A stretch of 64,000 nt of DNA from CAG-177 sp003514385 (GCA_051920445.1 JBPPLN010000001.1:1426001-1490000), one strand, 5' to 3'; numbered from the stretch's first letter, positions 40,261 through 49,700 are shown. The notes: generated by a model not told the origin, from the letters alone. Translations and numbers: made by a program.

Positions 40261-40944
40261 TTATATTTCCTGCGTGTTCTCGTCGTTTTCGCTCTGCTCC
40301 TGCGGCAAAGCGGGACCGAATCTGTCCGCCTTAGGCAGGCTCCATCTGAAGTGGGCGGCGAGCAGGCGGACAACGAACACTATTGCCGCGCCCGCGATGA
40401 CCGCCGCGGTGCTGTTGAAGCGCCAGATGATAACGCAGGCGACCGCGCCGGCTATCGACGCGCAGGCGTAGATGTGCTTTACGAATATGTACGGCTTCTC
40501 CCCGGCGAGAACATCGCGCAGCACTCCGCCGCCGACTCCGGTTATGACTCCGACGAATACTACCAGAAACGCGCCGCGTCCGGTCGAGACGCTGTAAGCG
40601 GTCTGTATACCGACGACCGTGAACACTCCGAGCCCGAGTGAGTCGAGAATCAGCAGGACGAAGTCGTGGACGTGCTGATTACTCGTGAGCAGTCTGCGGA
40701 CTGCCGGCAGAAAAGTTATTATCGCCGTGACCGTCGCGACTATCGCATATACCGGGTGACCGAATGTACCGGGCGGCGTTATGCCGAGAATAAGATCACG
40801 CGTGACTCCGCCGCCGATAGCCGTCACGACGCCCAAAATCATGACGCCGAAAATATCCATGTTTTTCTTCAGCCCCGTCATCGCGCCCGAAACGGAAAAC
40901 GCAACAGTGCCGATAATTTCAAAAGCAAAAATGAGAATGTCCAT
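40261..40944 (-). CDS. TRIC-family (UPF0126) cation channel-like membrane protein
   Basis: A 227-residue protein with seven predicted membrane helices in two similar halves. Each half has the family's Gly-rich bend: 'MILGVVTAIGGGVTRDLILG' and 'VGVITGVGGGVLRDVLAGE'. Bacterial members are TRIC-like channels. In this case a tandem glycine riboswitch sits directly upstream, so a role in glycine or amino-acid-linked flux is likely. The ATG at 40944 has a GGAGGGG site; the ATG six codons upstream overlaps the riboswitch terminator tail. Confidence 0.88.
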   Translation of the reverse strand: MDILIFAFEIIGTVAFSVSGAMTGLKKNMDIFGVMILGVVTAIGGGVTRDLILGITPPGTFGHPVYAIVATVTAIITFLPAVRRLLTSNQHVHDFVLLILDSLGLGVFTVVGIQTAYSVSTGRGAFLVVFVGVITGVGGGVLRDVLAGEKPYIFVKHIYACASIAGAVACVIIWRFNSTAAVIAGAAIVFVVRLLAAHFRWSLPKADRFGPALPQEQSENDENTQEI

Positions 40945-40954
40945 AAACCCCTCC

Positions 40955-41131
40955 GAAAACAAAAAGAGTACACCATCAGAAAAATGGTGTACTCTGTCTT
41001 TTTACCTGAAAGATTCTCCGCTTCGCGGATTGCTTCGTCGGTGCAAATGCCTTTCCAGAGGACCGTCCCGGCTCGGTTCTTTTACCTGAGAGTTTCGCCC
41101 CTTCGGTGGCCGGAAATCCGGCTCTCTCCCA
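40955..41131 (-). ncRNA. Tandem glycine riboswitch with transcription terminator
   Basis: On the minus strand aptamer 1 (about 41131-41087) contains GGGAGAG, CACCGAAGGGGCGAAAC and CTCTCAGGTAAAAG. Aptamer 2 (about 41074-40992) contains CTCTGGA, GCACCGACGAAGCAA and CTTTCAGGTAAAAAG, followed by ACAGAG. The terminator stem AGAGTACACCAT/ATGGTGTACTCT (40995-40984 and 40976-40965) is followed by TTTTTGTTTT. The AGAG that closes aptamer 2 is also the foot of the terminator, so glycine binding should prevent termination and switch the channel gene on. Confidence 0.93.
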
Positions 41132-41155
41132 AACCCGTCAATCGGATACCCGATT

Positions 41156-41184
41156 ATTTTATAGCGCATAGCGGCACTTGTCAA
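41156..41184 (-). promoter_or_regulatory. Promoter of the glycine riboswitch transcript
   Basis: On the minus strand TTGACA (41184-41179), 17 bp, TAAAAT (41161-41156), about 25 bp before aptamer 1. Confidence 0.85.
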
Positions 41185-41199
41185 GAGGAAAAATAAAGG

Positions 41200-41739
41200 T
41201 TATTCCTCCATCTGTTTGCCGAGGAACGAGGCCGCGACCTGAACGAGCTTTATCTCCGTCTGCGTCGGCACGGATGCCTCGTCCGCCGTAAGCAGAACCA
41301 CTGCGCCGGATACATCGCCCGCGCCGATTATCGGGAACGCCGCCGCCGCGTCGCGCTCAACGCCCTCTATCGGATGGAACCGTTCGCCGCCCTCCTCGCA
41401 GATAAACGGACTGCGGTTCTCCATGATGTTTTCGAGCGCCTGTGTTATCCTGCGCTCGACCGTCTCCTTCTTCGGCACGCCCGCGCAGGAAATGACCCTG
41501 TCGCGGTCGGTTATCACGACCGGAAGCCCAGTGTTTTTGTGCAGAACCTCGGCATACTGCGCCGTCAGCGACGACAGCTCGCCCACCTGCGAATACTTTT
41601 TAAAAATAACCTCGCCGTCCGCATCCGTGTATATTTCGAGCGGGTCACCCTCGCGGATACGCATCGTGCGGCGGATCTCCTTTGGGATAACGACCCTGCC
41701 GAGGTCGTCGATTCGTCTGACTATTCCTGTTGCTTTCAT
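41200..41739 (-). CDS. spoVT: Stage V sporulation protein T, AbrB-family regulator
   Basis: A 179-residue protein. The swapped-hairpin AbrB domain 'MKATGIVRRIDDLGRVVIPKEIRRTMRIREGDPLEIYTD' (1-40) is nearly invariant in SpoVT, and a GAF-like domain (about 55-178) follows. SpoVT tunes sigma-G-dependent forespore genes, so its presence supports a spore-forming ancestry. GAF ligand unknown. It is transcribed alone. Confidence 0.95.
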   Translation of the reverse strand: MKATGIVRRIDDLGRVVIPKEIRRTMRIREGDPLEIYTDADGEVIFKKYSQVGELSSLTAQYAEVLHKNTGLPVVITDRDRVISCAGVPKKETVERRITQALENIMENRSPFICEEGGERFHPIEGVERDAAAAFPIIGAGDVSGAVVLLTADEASVPTQTEIKLVQVAASFLGKQMEE

Positions 41740-41902
41740 TATATTAACTCCCTTGCTTTTCTGTGTAAGTCTATTGTTTGCCGCTTGAGGGAGATTATGC
41801 GGATAAATGAAAAGTTGAACAGAATGGCGGGAATGTATGTGACGTATTAAATAAAGAAAGTGGGATTATTGTATATTTTTTACAATATATCTTCGGCTTT
41901 TC

Positions 41903-41932
41903 TTGACGGGCGCCGTCCGAATATGATATCAT
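41903..41932 (+). promoter_or_regulatory. Promoter of the DUF5058 pair
   Basis: TTGACG (41903-41908), 18 bp, TATCAT (41927-41932), followed by an AGGAGGTG ribosome site at 41963-41970. Confidence 0.55.
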
Positions 41933-41975
41933 TCTTAATGAGTTAATACGCTGAAATTTTATAGGAGGTGTTTTT

Positions 41976-42770
41976 GTGGTCCCTGAAAATTTTAAGGAAA
42001 ACGGCTTTATGATAGGACTCGGTCTTTTCATCGTCGTCTTCGTCATAGCGCAGTCGCTTTTCTTCCTTATCAAGGCATGGAAACAAGGCAAAAAACTCGG
42101 AATAACAACCGATACACTGAAGAACACCGTTGTGTCGAGCGCGCTGTTCACTATCGCGCCCGCCATCTCGATTCTCGCAACGGTCATCGTGCTCGCAAAC
42201 TCGCTGGGCATCGTCCTGCCGTGGATCAGACTCTCGGTTATAGGCAACCTCGCCTACGAGAGCGTCGCCGCTGAGGCAGCGCTCGATACCTTCGGTCTGA
42301 CTCTTTCGAGCCCCGTGACTGATCCCAAGGTCTTTGCGACCATAGCGTTCGTCATGACCATCGGCTGCATCCTGCCGCTCATTCTCATCATCTTCGTTAT
42401 GAAGAAGGTGCAGAAGACCATGGGCAAGGTCGCCGACAAGAACTCGAAGCTTGCTGATACTCTTTCCGCAGCTGCGTTTATCGGCATCATCGCCGCGTTC
42501 GTCGCGCGTGCAATTGCCGGCGCAGGTAAGGCGGGCGACAACGCCCTCTACGGCGCGGAGTTCGGCGACGGCGCAGGATTTATGTCTGTGTGCGTGCTCG
42601 TCTCGGCGATGATATTCATGAGTCTGCTCACGTTCCTGTGCAAGAAGTTCAAGATAAAGTGGCTTGAAGCATTCGCTCTGCCGATAAGCATGTTTGCCGC
42701 GATGGGCGTCGCTATTGCTATAGCAAAGCTCTGCCCCGAGGGACTCGCTTATCTTGAGTGGAGAGGCTGA
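41976..42770 (+). CDS. DUF5058-family polytopic membrane protein
   Basis: 264 residues with about seven membrane segments. The order 'GLFIVVFVIAQSLFFLIKAWKQGKKLGI', 'VVSSALFTIAPAISILATVIVLANSLGIVLPWIRLSVIGNLAYE' and 'FVMTIGCILPLILIIF' fits the DUF5058 family as I remember it. The start is GTG at 41976, after AGGAGGTG. It is followed after 17 bp by another membrane protein, and the two probably form a heteromeric transporter. Related pairs in other Clostridia sit near amidohydrolases or peptidases, but here no enzyme is linked, so the substrate is open. Confidence 0.7.
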   Translation: MVPENFKENGFMIGLGLFIVVFVIAQSLFFLIKAWKQGKKLGITTDTLKNTVVSSALFTIAPAISILATVIVLANSLGIVLPWIRLSVIGNLAYESVAAEAALDTFGLTLSSPVTDPKVFATIAFVMTIGCILPLILIIFVMKKVQKTMGKVADKNSKLADTLSAAAFIGIIAAFVARAIAGAGKAGDNALYGAEFGDGAGFMSVCVLVSAMIFMSLLTFLCKKFKIKWLEAFALPISMFAAMGVAIAIAKLCPEGLAYLEWRG

Positions 42771-42787
42771 TAAGGAGGGAAATGCAA

Positions 42788-43501
42788 ATGAGTAAAAAGA
42801 ACGCTAAGCCCTACAGCGAAAAAATACATATCTGGGGCAGAATTTCTTCGATAACCGCCATTGCAGCCCTCATGCTCGTGCCCATCGCGATAAGCGCGCA
42901 CTACAATGCGTGGCCCGAGGCGGGCAAGCTCTTCAATGCAATGAAGGTCGTTATCCCGGTCTACTGGATCTCCGGCATCGCCGAAGTGTTCACCTATGCT
43001 CCCATGCTCGGTGCAGGCGGAACATATCTGAGCTTCGTCACCGGCAACATCACGAACCTCAAGCTGCCCTGCGGACTCAACGCCATGGAGAATGCGGGCG
43101 TGCGCGCAAACTCCGAAGAGGGTGAAGTCATCTCGACTATCGCTATCGCGTCCTCGGCTATCACGACTACTATAATCCTCGCAGTCGGCGTGCTCGCGTT
43201 CCGTCCGGTGCTCCCCGCGCTGACCACCAACCCCAACATCGCCCCCGCCTTCAAGCAGGTTCTGCCCGCGCTCTTCGGTGCGCTCGCCGCCACCTACTTC
43301 GCAAAGCACTGGAAGATTTCCATCTTCCCGATAATGGTCGGAGTCATAACCCTCATCTTCGCCTCGACCATGGGAGTCGGAACGCTTATCTTCGTCACCA
43401 TCATCGCATCGCTCCTCGGCGCGTTTGCAATGTACAAGTTCGGCTGGCTCGACAGCAAGGACGAGAGAAAAGCCAAGAAAGCCGCAAAGGCAAAGAAATA
43501 A
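42788..43501 (+). CDS. Membrane protein partner of the DUF5058 protein
   Basis: 237 residues with about six membrane segments and a conserved-looking central loop 'GAGGTYLSFVTGNITNLKLPCGLNAMENAGV' that may line a substrate path. The C-terminus is strongly basic (Lys/Ala-rich). I do not recognise a named family. The ATG at 42788 lies eight bases after AAGGAGGG; an earlier ATG at 42782 is too close to that site. The intrinsic terminator right after it closes the two-gene unit. Confidence 0.7.
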   Translation: MSKKNAKPYSEKIHIWGRISSITAIAALMLVPIAISAHYNAWPEAGKLFNAMKVVIPVYWISGIAEVFTYAPMLGAGGTYLSFVTGNITNLKLPCGLNAMENAGVRANSEEGEVISTIAIASSAITTTIILAVGVLAFRPVLPALTTNPNIAPAFKQVLPALFGALAATYFAKHWKISIFPIMVGVITLIFASTMGVGTLIFVTIIASLLGAFAMYKFGWLDSKDERKAKKAAKAKK

Positions 43502-43527
43502 AATAAACCCCGGTTTCCCGGTATTCG

Positions 43528-43556
43528 ACAGCTCCGCTTTTAGCGGGGCTGTTTTT
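43528..43556 (+). terminator. Intrinsic terminator of the DUF5058 pair
   Basis: ACAGCTCCGC (43528-43537) pairs with GCGGGGCTGT (43543-43552), followed by TTTTT. Confidence 0.88.
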
Positions 43557-43592
43557 CGCTTCGCTCAAAGTGAAAAGTAAAATGTAATAAGG

Positions 43593-43621
43593 TTGAAATG
43601 ATTCAACTATCATGTTATAAT
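43593..43621 (+). promoter_or_regulatory. Promoter of the sensory hydrogenase locus
   Basis: TTGAAA (43593-43598), 17 bp, TATAAT (43616-43621), about 60 bp before the first DRTGG gene. Confidence 0.75.
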
Positions 43622-43683
43622 CAACATAAATAAAAGCAGAATCTCAGAAAAGTTGAGAATTTTGCTCAAGAGGGTGGAATACA

Positions 43684-44040
43684 ATGACCGTTTTACAGCT
43701 TAAAGAAATTCTTTCGGCGGAGCTGCTCTGCGGCGGCGATCATCTGGACAGAGAGGTGCAGACCGCCTGCGGCAGCGACATGATGAGCGATGTGCTCGCA
43801 TTTGTCAAAGAACAGGCAGTTTTGCTCACCGGGCTCGTCAATCCCCAGGTCGTGCGGACTGCCGAGATGATGGATATGAAGGTCATCGTGTTCGTGCGCG
43901 GCAAAGTGCCGGGCGATGCGATACTCGACCTTGCGCGCGAGCTGGATATCGTCGTGCTCAAAACCGAGCTCGAGATGTTCACCTCCTGCGGAAAGCTCTA
44001 TCAGGCAGGCCTGAGAGGGGGCAGGGCTGTCAATGGATAA
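43684..44040 (+). CDS. DRTGG-domain protein of the sensory hydrogenase locus
   Basis: 118 residues forming a single DRTGG-like domain ('LKEILSAELLCGGDHLDREVQTACGSDMMSDVLAF...VLLTGLVNPQVVRTAEMMDMKVIVFVRGK'). Stand-alone DRTGG proteins regularly accompany putative sensory [FeFe] hydrogenases; their molecular role is not established. The ATG follows an AGAGGGTGG site. It overlaps the next gene by eight bases, indicating translational coupling. Confidence 0.85.
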   Translation: MTVLQLKEILSAELLCGGDHLDREVQTACGSDMMSDVLAFVKEQAVLLTGLVNPQVVRTAEMMDMKVIVFVRGKVPGDAILDLARELDIVVLKTELEMFTSCGKLYQAGLRGGRAVNG

Positions 44041-44458
44041 CATGAAGCTCCATTTTGACGTTGACGGGGAGGATTTTACCCGCGCGGGCGAGGCGTCGGG
44101 CGAGACAAAGCGCGTGCTCAAGGGTCTCGGCTTTGACGCCAACGTGATAAGAAACGTCTCGATAGCCATGTACGAGGGCGAAATAAATATGGTCATCCAT
44201 GCGGGCGGCGGCGAGATAGATGTCGAGATATCGCCCGAGTGCATATCCATGGTGCTCGCCGATCACGGACCCGGCATAGAAAATGTCGAGCTCGCCATGC
44301 AGGAGGGATATTCGACCGCGCCAGATAAGGTGCGCGCCCTCGGCTTCGGCGCGGGCATGGGTCTGCCCAATATAAAGAAGTATACGGACGAGATGAAGAT
44401 AGACACCGAAAAGGATGTCGGAACAACGATAAGCCTCAAAGTATATACCGCTCACTGA
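44033..44458 (+). CDS. Anti-sigma-factor-like ATP-binding protein (HATPase fold)
   Basis: 141 residues of a GHKL/HATPase fold, like RsbW or SpoIIAB. The N-box is 'NVSIAMYEGEINMVIHA', the G1 box is 'VLADHGPGIEN', and the glycine loop is 'GFGAGMGLPNIKKY'. These are kinase or anti-sigma modules of partner-switching systems. Next to DRTGG and hydrogenase genes it is likely to relay the redox or H2 signal. A second ATG at 44042 is an alternative start. Confidence 0.87.
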   Translation: MDNMKLHFDVDGEDFTRAGEASGETKRVLKGLGFDANVIRNVSIAMYEGEINMVIHAGGGEIDVEISPECISMVLADHGPGIENVELAMQEGYSTAPDKVRALGFGAGMGLPNIKKYTDEMKIDTEKDVGTTISLKVYTAH

Positions 44459-44498
44459 CTGAGCGCCCGCGTCTGCGGGAGCCGGGAGGACTTTTTAC

Positions 44499-45809
44499 AT
44501 GAACACGTATTTCCATTCGGTGCGGCTCGATGAAGAGAAGTGCATGGGCTGCACCAACTGCATAAAGCGATGTCCCACGCAGGCTATACGCGTGCGCAGC
44601 GGCAAGGCGCATATTATCTCGGAACGCTGCATCGACTGCGGCGAGTGTATCCGCGTCTGCCCGCACCATGCAAAATATTCCCACCGCGACTCGATGAACA
44701 GGATAATCGAGTTCAAATACAGAGTCGCCCTGCCCGCGCCGTCGCTCTACGGGCAGTTCAACAATCTTGATGATATCGGATATGTCATAACCGCGCTCAA
44801 AATGCTCGGCTTTGACGAGGTGTTCGAGGTCGCGAGAGGCGCCGAGCTCGTCAGCGATGCGACGCGAAAATACATCGCCGAGCACGATATGCCGAGGCCG
44901 GTAATATCCTCGGCGTGCCCCGCGGTCTGCCGGCTGATAAGAGTCTGCTTCCCGCACCTTGTCCCGCATGTCCTGCCGCTCAATTCTCCCATGGAGACTG
45001 CGGCTCTGATAGCGCGCAGCGAGGCGCAGGCAAAAACGGGACTCGACTCTTCGGATATCGGAATATTTTTTATCACGCCGTGCCCCGCGAAGATAACCGC
45101 CGTCAAGCAGCCCATCTGCCTGCCGGAGTCGAATGTCGACGCCGTGATAGCGATGAAGGATATATATCCCGTGCTTTTGAAGCAGATGAACCACCTCGGC
45201 GCGCCCGAGGACGCCTGCAAGTCGGGACTCATGGGAGTCAACTGGGCGTCGAGCGGCGGCGAGTCGGCGGCCTTGCTCAAAGATAAATATCTCGCCGCAG
45301 ACGGAATAGAAAATGTCATAAAAGTGCTCGAAGAGATAGAGGACGAAAAGCTTGACAGACTCGATTTTGTCGAGCTCAACGCCTGCTCGGGCGGCTGCGT
45401 CGGCGGCTCGCTGACTGCGGAAAACCCGTATGTCGCAAAGGCGCGGATCCAGCAGCTCAGAAGATATCTGCCCGTTGCGGCGAATCATCTGGCGGGCGAC
45501 GAAGTGCCCGAGACTATGAGCTGGCAGCGGCCGCTCGAGGGCTCGTCGGTTCTCAAGCTCGCCGACAATGTCTCCGACGCCATGGCGATGATGTCGAAGA
45601 TGACCGAGATAATCGCACGCCTGCCGGGGCTCGACTGCGGCACCTGCGGCGCGCCCACCTGCCGCGCCCTCGCGGAGGATATAGTCAGGGGCAGCGCGAC
45701 ACTGCACGACTGCGTTTTCGCCATGCGCGACGAGCTCGCGGGCACTGATATGCAGGAATATATTCCCGCGCCGTTCAGAGACACGGGGAAAAAGGAGGGG
45801 ACGAAATGA
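44499..45809 (+). CDS. Putative sensory [FeFe] hydrogenase (HydS-like)
   Basis: 436 residues. Two N-terminal [4Fe-4S] ferredoxin motifs (C15/18/21/25 and C44/47/50/54) precede an H-cluster domain: L1 SSACP (C140), L2 TPCPAK (C195), L3 ELNACSGGCVGGS (C296, C300). The C-terminal CGTCGAPTC (C380/383/388, later C405) is an extra Fe-S motif. In catalytic enzymes L1 is TSCCP; here the proton-relay Cys is Ala, as reported for the sensory type. It probably senses H2 or redox state rather than producing H2. Co-transcribed with DRTGG and HATPase genes. Confidence 0.88.
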   Translation: MNTYFHSVRLDEEKCMGCTNCIKRCPTQAIRVRSGKAHIISERCIDCGECIRVCPHHAKYSHRDSMNRIIEFKYRVALPAPSLYGQFNNLDDIGYVITALKMLGFDEVFEVARGAELVSDATRKYIAEHDMPRPVISSACPAVCRLIRVCFPHLVPHVLPLNSPMETAALIARSEAQAKTGLDSSDIGIFFITPCPAKITAVKQPICLPESNVDAVIAMKDIYPVLLKQMNHLGAPEDACKSGLMGVNWASSGGESAALLKDKYLAADGIENVIKVLEEIEDEKLDRLDFVELNACSGGCVGGSLTAENPYVAKARIQQLRRYLPVAANHLAGDEVPETMSWQRPLEGSSVLKLADNVSDAMAMMSKMTEIIARLPGLDCGTCGAPTCRALAEDIVRGSATLHDCVFAMRDELAGTDMQEYIPAPFRDTGKKEGTK

Positions 45810-46138
45810 CGGTCGGGGATGTAAAAGAAAAGCTGGGGCTCAAAGCTCTTTGCGAAAACGAAGACTCGCTCTCGCGCGAGGTCACGGGCGGCTACTGCGG
45901 CGACCTTCTGAGCTGGGTCATGTCCCGCGCAAAGGCGGGGGATGCCTGGATGACCGTCATGGGCAATGTCAACTCCATCGGCGTGGCGGCGCTCGCGGAC
46001 ATAGCCTGCATTATTTTAACGGAGTCCGCGCCCCTCGATGAGGACGCGCGTATCCGTGCGGAGCAAAACGGCGTCGCAGTATATCAAACCGCCAAAAACG
46101 CCTATGAAACAGCAGTCAGCCTGTCGGGGCTTATATAA
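45806..46138 (+). CDS. Second DRTGG-like protein of the hydrogenase locus
   Basis: 110 residues with the same domain type as the gene at 43684: 'LKALCENEDSLSREVTGGYCGDLLSWVMSRAKAGDAWMTVMGNVNSIGVAALADIACIILTE'. It retains the TGGYxGDLLS signature better than the first copy. It overlaps the hydrogenase stop by four bases (ATGA), with an AAGGAGGGG site, so stoichiometric translation is likely. Confidence 0.85.
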   Translation: MTVGDVKEKLGLKALCENEDSLSREVTGGYCGDLLSWVMSRAKAGDAWMTVMGNVNSIGVAALADIACIILTESAPLDEDARIRAEQNGVAVYQTAKNAYETAVSLSGLI

Positions 46139-46187
46139 ACTAAACCTGCTTCACCCGTCGGTGCGGCACCTTGAGAGGAGAAAAGCT

Positions 46188-46358
46188 ATGGGTAATGAAT
46201 TCGAAAAAGCGGTAAAAAGATTTTCCGAGGCAAAGGATGTTTTGGAGAAATTCGAGAAATCGGAGGAGGCCGTGGCATTTATGCAGAACGAGACGGGATT
46301 GCCCGCCGACGAATGCATGAGGGCTTATGAGTTGATTATGAATACCGATACCGACTGA
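46188..46358 (+). CDS. 56-residue protein at the end of the hydrogenase locus, unknown
   Basis: A short acidic helical protein with a GAGAGGAG site seven bases before the ATG. 'AVKRFSEAKDVLEKFEKSEEAVAFMQNETGLPADECMRAYELIM' suggests two amphipathic helices and a small UBA-like or helix-turn-helix-like bundle. No family recognised. It follows the second DRTGG gene by 49 bp, before a new promoter at 46379, so it probably belongs to the hydrogenase transcript. Confidence 0.65.
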   Translation: MGNEFEKAVKRFSEAKDVLEKFEKSEEAVAFMQNETGLPADECMRAYELIMNTDTD

Positions 46359-46378
46359 AAATAGTCGGCTCAAACCTA

Positions 46379-46407
46379 TTGACGAATAAATCCAAAAGTA
46401 TTATAAT
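46379..46407 (+). promoter_or_regulatory. Promoter of the ileS T-box transcript
   Basis: TTGACG (46379-46384), 17 bp, TATAAT (46402-46407). Confidence 0.85.
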
Positions 46408-46409
46408 CA

Positions 46410-46686
46410 CCTTAATGTTGTACCTGTCGGGTGCAACACTAAATGAGCATATCTGAAAGGCTATGACGGAGACAGTAGCCTTGCGCAAAGAGACAAAGTG
46501 AGCCGGCGGCAGTGGAAAGCCGGTACTCGGCGCAGGAGCGAATATCACTCCCGAGCAGCGGGACGAAAGGCGAAAGCCGAGTAGATCCCGACGGCGCGTC
46601 CCACCGTTACCGGGCGGCATTTAATTGAATGTAGTGGGTGGTTGCAAAGCCGGGTCTTTGTCCTGTTATGGACAGGGACCTTTTTT
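46410..46686 (+). ncRNA. T-box leader of ileS, isoleucine specifier
   Basis: A long structured leader. In the stem I region GACGGAGACAGTAGC (AGTA bulge) is followed by a loop with ATC at 46544-46546, the probable Ile specifier codon. The T-box core GTGGGTGGTTGC (46634-46645) can pair with the tRNA acceptor end. A terminator stem GGTCTTTGTCC/GGACAGGGACC (46653-46663 and 46670-46680) with six T follows. Uncharged tRNA-Ile should favour the antiterminator and raise ileS transcription. Confidence 0.9.
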
Positions 46687-46725
46687 GTTATCAGCCGCGA
46701 TTCCCTGAAAGGATGGATAGCTATT

Positions 46726-49700
46726 ATGTACGACAAGGTATCGACGAATTTTGAGTTCGTCAACCGCGAGAAGAAGGTGCTCGATTTCTGGAACGAGAAT
46801 CACATCTTCGAGAAGAGCATCGACTCGCGTAAAAATGCGGAGACTTTCACTTTCTATGACGGCCCGCCGACGGCAAACGGCAAGCCGCATATCGGCCATG
46901 TGCTGACGAGAGTTATAAAAGATATGATCCCGCGCTACAAGACCATGAAGGGCTATATGGTGCCCCGAAAGGCGGGCTGGGATACCCACGGTCTGCCCGT
47001 TGAAATCGAGGTCGAGAAGCTGCTCGGCATCGAGGGCAAGCAGGGGATAGAGGAATACGGTCTCGAGCCCTTTATCAAGAAGTGCAAGGAGAGCGTATGG
47101 AAATACAAGGGTATGTGGGAGGATTTCTCCGGCAAGGTCGGCTTCTGGGCCGATATGGAGCACCCCTACGTCACCTATGACAACACCTTTATCGAGTCCG
47201 AGTGGTGGGCGCTCAAGCAGATTTGGGACAAGGGTCTGCTCTATAAGGGATTTAAAATAGTTCCCTACTGCCCGCGCTGCGGCACTCCGCTCTCATCTCA
47301 GGAGGTCGCTCAGGGCTATAAGGATGTCAAGGAGCGCTCGGCGGTAGTCAAGTTCAAGGCTAAGGGCGAGGACGCATATTTCCTCGCATGGACGACAACT
47401 CCGTGGACTCTGCCCTCGAACGTCGCGCTCTGCGTCAACCCCGCAGAGGACTATGTTAAAATCAAGGTTGAGGACGGCACCGTATACTATATGGCGCAGG
47501 CCCTCGTTGAGAAGTTCTTCCCCGAGGGAGTCGAGACTCTCGCTACCTTTAAGGGCAAGGAGCTTGAATACAGAGAGTATGAGCCGCTGTTCGAGTGCAC
47601 AAAGTCGAATGACGGCAAAAAGGGCTGGTACGTCACCTGCGACGGTTATGTCACTCTGACGGACGGCACCGGTATAGTCCATATCGCACCGGCATTCGGT
47701 GAGGACGACGCAAACGTCGGCAAGAACTACGATCTTCCGTTCGTTCAGCTCGTCGACGCCGCCGGCTGCATGGATAAGAGCACCCCGTGGGCGGGCAAGT
47801 TCTGCAAGGACGCGGACAGAGATGTGCTTGTTGACCTCGACAAGCGCGGACTTCTCTTCTCCGCCCCCGTGTTTGAACACAGCTACCCCCACTGCTGGCG
47901 CTGTGATACGCCCCTCATCTACTATGCAAGGGATTCGTGGTTCATAAAGATGACCGCAGTCAGGGACGACCTTGTCCGCAACAACAACACCGTCAACTGG
48001 ATCCCCGAGAGCATCGGCAAGGGACGCTTCGGCGACTGGATAGAGAACGTCCAGGATTGGAGCATCAGCCGTAACCGCTACTGGGGAACTCCGCTCAACG
48101 TCTGGGAATGCGAGTGCGGTCACAGACATTCGATAGGCTCTATCGAAGAGCTCAAGAGCATGTCCTCTAACTGCCCGGACGATATCGAGCTGCACCGCCC
48201 CTATATCGACGCTGTCACAATAAAGTGCCCGAAGTGCGGCGGCGAGATGCACCGCGTGCCCGAAGTTATCGACTGCTGGTTCGACTCCGGCTCGATGCCC
48301 TTCGCGCAGCACCACTATCCGTTTGAAAATCACGACCTGTTCAAGCAGCAGTTCCCGGCGCAGTTTATTTCCGAGGCTGTCGATCAGACGAGAGGCTGGT
48401 TCTATTCGCTGCTCGCCATTTCGACCCTGCTGTTCAACAGAGCTCCCTATGAGAATGTTCTCGTCCTCGGCCACGTTCAGGATGAGAACGGACAGAAGAT
48501 GTCAAAGTCCAAGGGCAACGCCGTCGACCCGTTCGATGCGCTCAACGCCTACGGCGCAGACGCAGTCCGCTGGTATTTCTACACTAATTCCGCTCCCTGG
48601 CTGCCCAACCGCTTCCACGGCAAGGCTGTTATCGAGGGTCAGCGCAAGTTCATGGGCACACTCTGGAACATCTACGCTTTCTTCGTGCTCTATGCAAATA
48701 TAGACGAGTTCGACGCCACGAAGCATGAGCTTCGCAAGGCTGAGGAGCTGCCGACCATGGACAGATGGCTGCTCTCGAGACTCAACACCCTTATCACCAC
48801 CGTTGACAATTACCTTGCGGATTACTGCATCCCCGAGGCGGCGCGTGCGCTGCAGAACTTCGTCGACGAGATGAGCAACTGGTATGTCCGCCGCTGCCGC
48901 GAGCGCTTCTGGGCGCAGGGCATGAGCCAGGACAAGATAGATGCCTATATGACTCTCTACACCGCGCTCGTCACCGTCTCGAAGCTTGCCGCTCCGATGA
49001 TCCCGTTCATGACGGAGGATATCTACCGCAACCTCGTGTGCAGTATCGACAAGTCCGCTCCCGAGAGCGTCCACCTATGCGATTACCCCGTTGCGGATGC
49101 CGCATATGTTGATAAGGCTCTTGAGGAGAGAATGAACGAGGCTCTCAATATAGTCGTGCTCGGCCGTGCCGCAAGAAACGGCGCGAACATCAAGAACCGT
49201 CAGCCGCTCGGCAAGATGTTTGTCCGCGCGGACGAGGTGCTCGGCGGCGAGTACGCCGAGATAATCAGAGACGAGCTCAACGTAAAGGAGCTTGAATTCG
49301 TTGACGGCGAGGCGGATTTCGTCAGCTACAGCTTCAAGCCGCAGCTCAAGACCGTCGGCCCGAAATACGGCAGATTCCTCGGGAAGATTAAGGAGCACCT
49401 CTCCTCCCTCGACGGCTCGGCCGCCAAGAAGGAGCTCGACGAGAACGGCGCTCTGAAGTTCGATATCGACGGCAATGAAATAGAGCTCGGCGTTGACGAC
49501 CTGCTCATAGACTCCGTCCAGAAGGAGGGCAGCTTCGCTGTCTCCGACTACGGAATCACCGTCGCCATAGACACGAACCTCACCCCCGAGCTTATCGAGG
49601 AGGGCTTCGTCAGAGAGATAATCTCGAAGATTCAGACCATGCGCAAAGAGGCGGACTTCGATGTTATGGACAAGATCGTTCTCTACACCGGCGAGAATGA

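Noticed and set aside
44436..45707. 423-codon minus-strand open frame opposite the sensory hydrogenase
   Set aside because: The plus strand carries all Fe-S motifs; the mirror protein is composition-driven.
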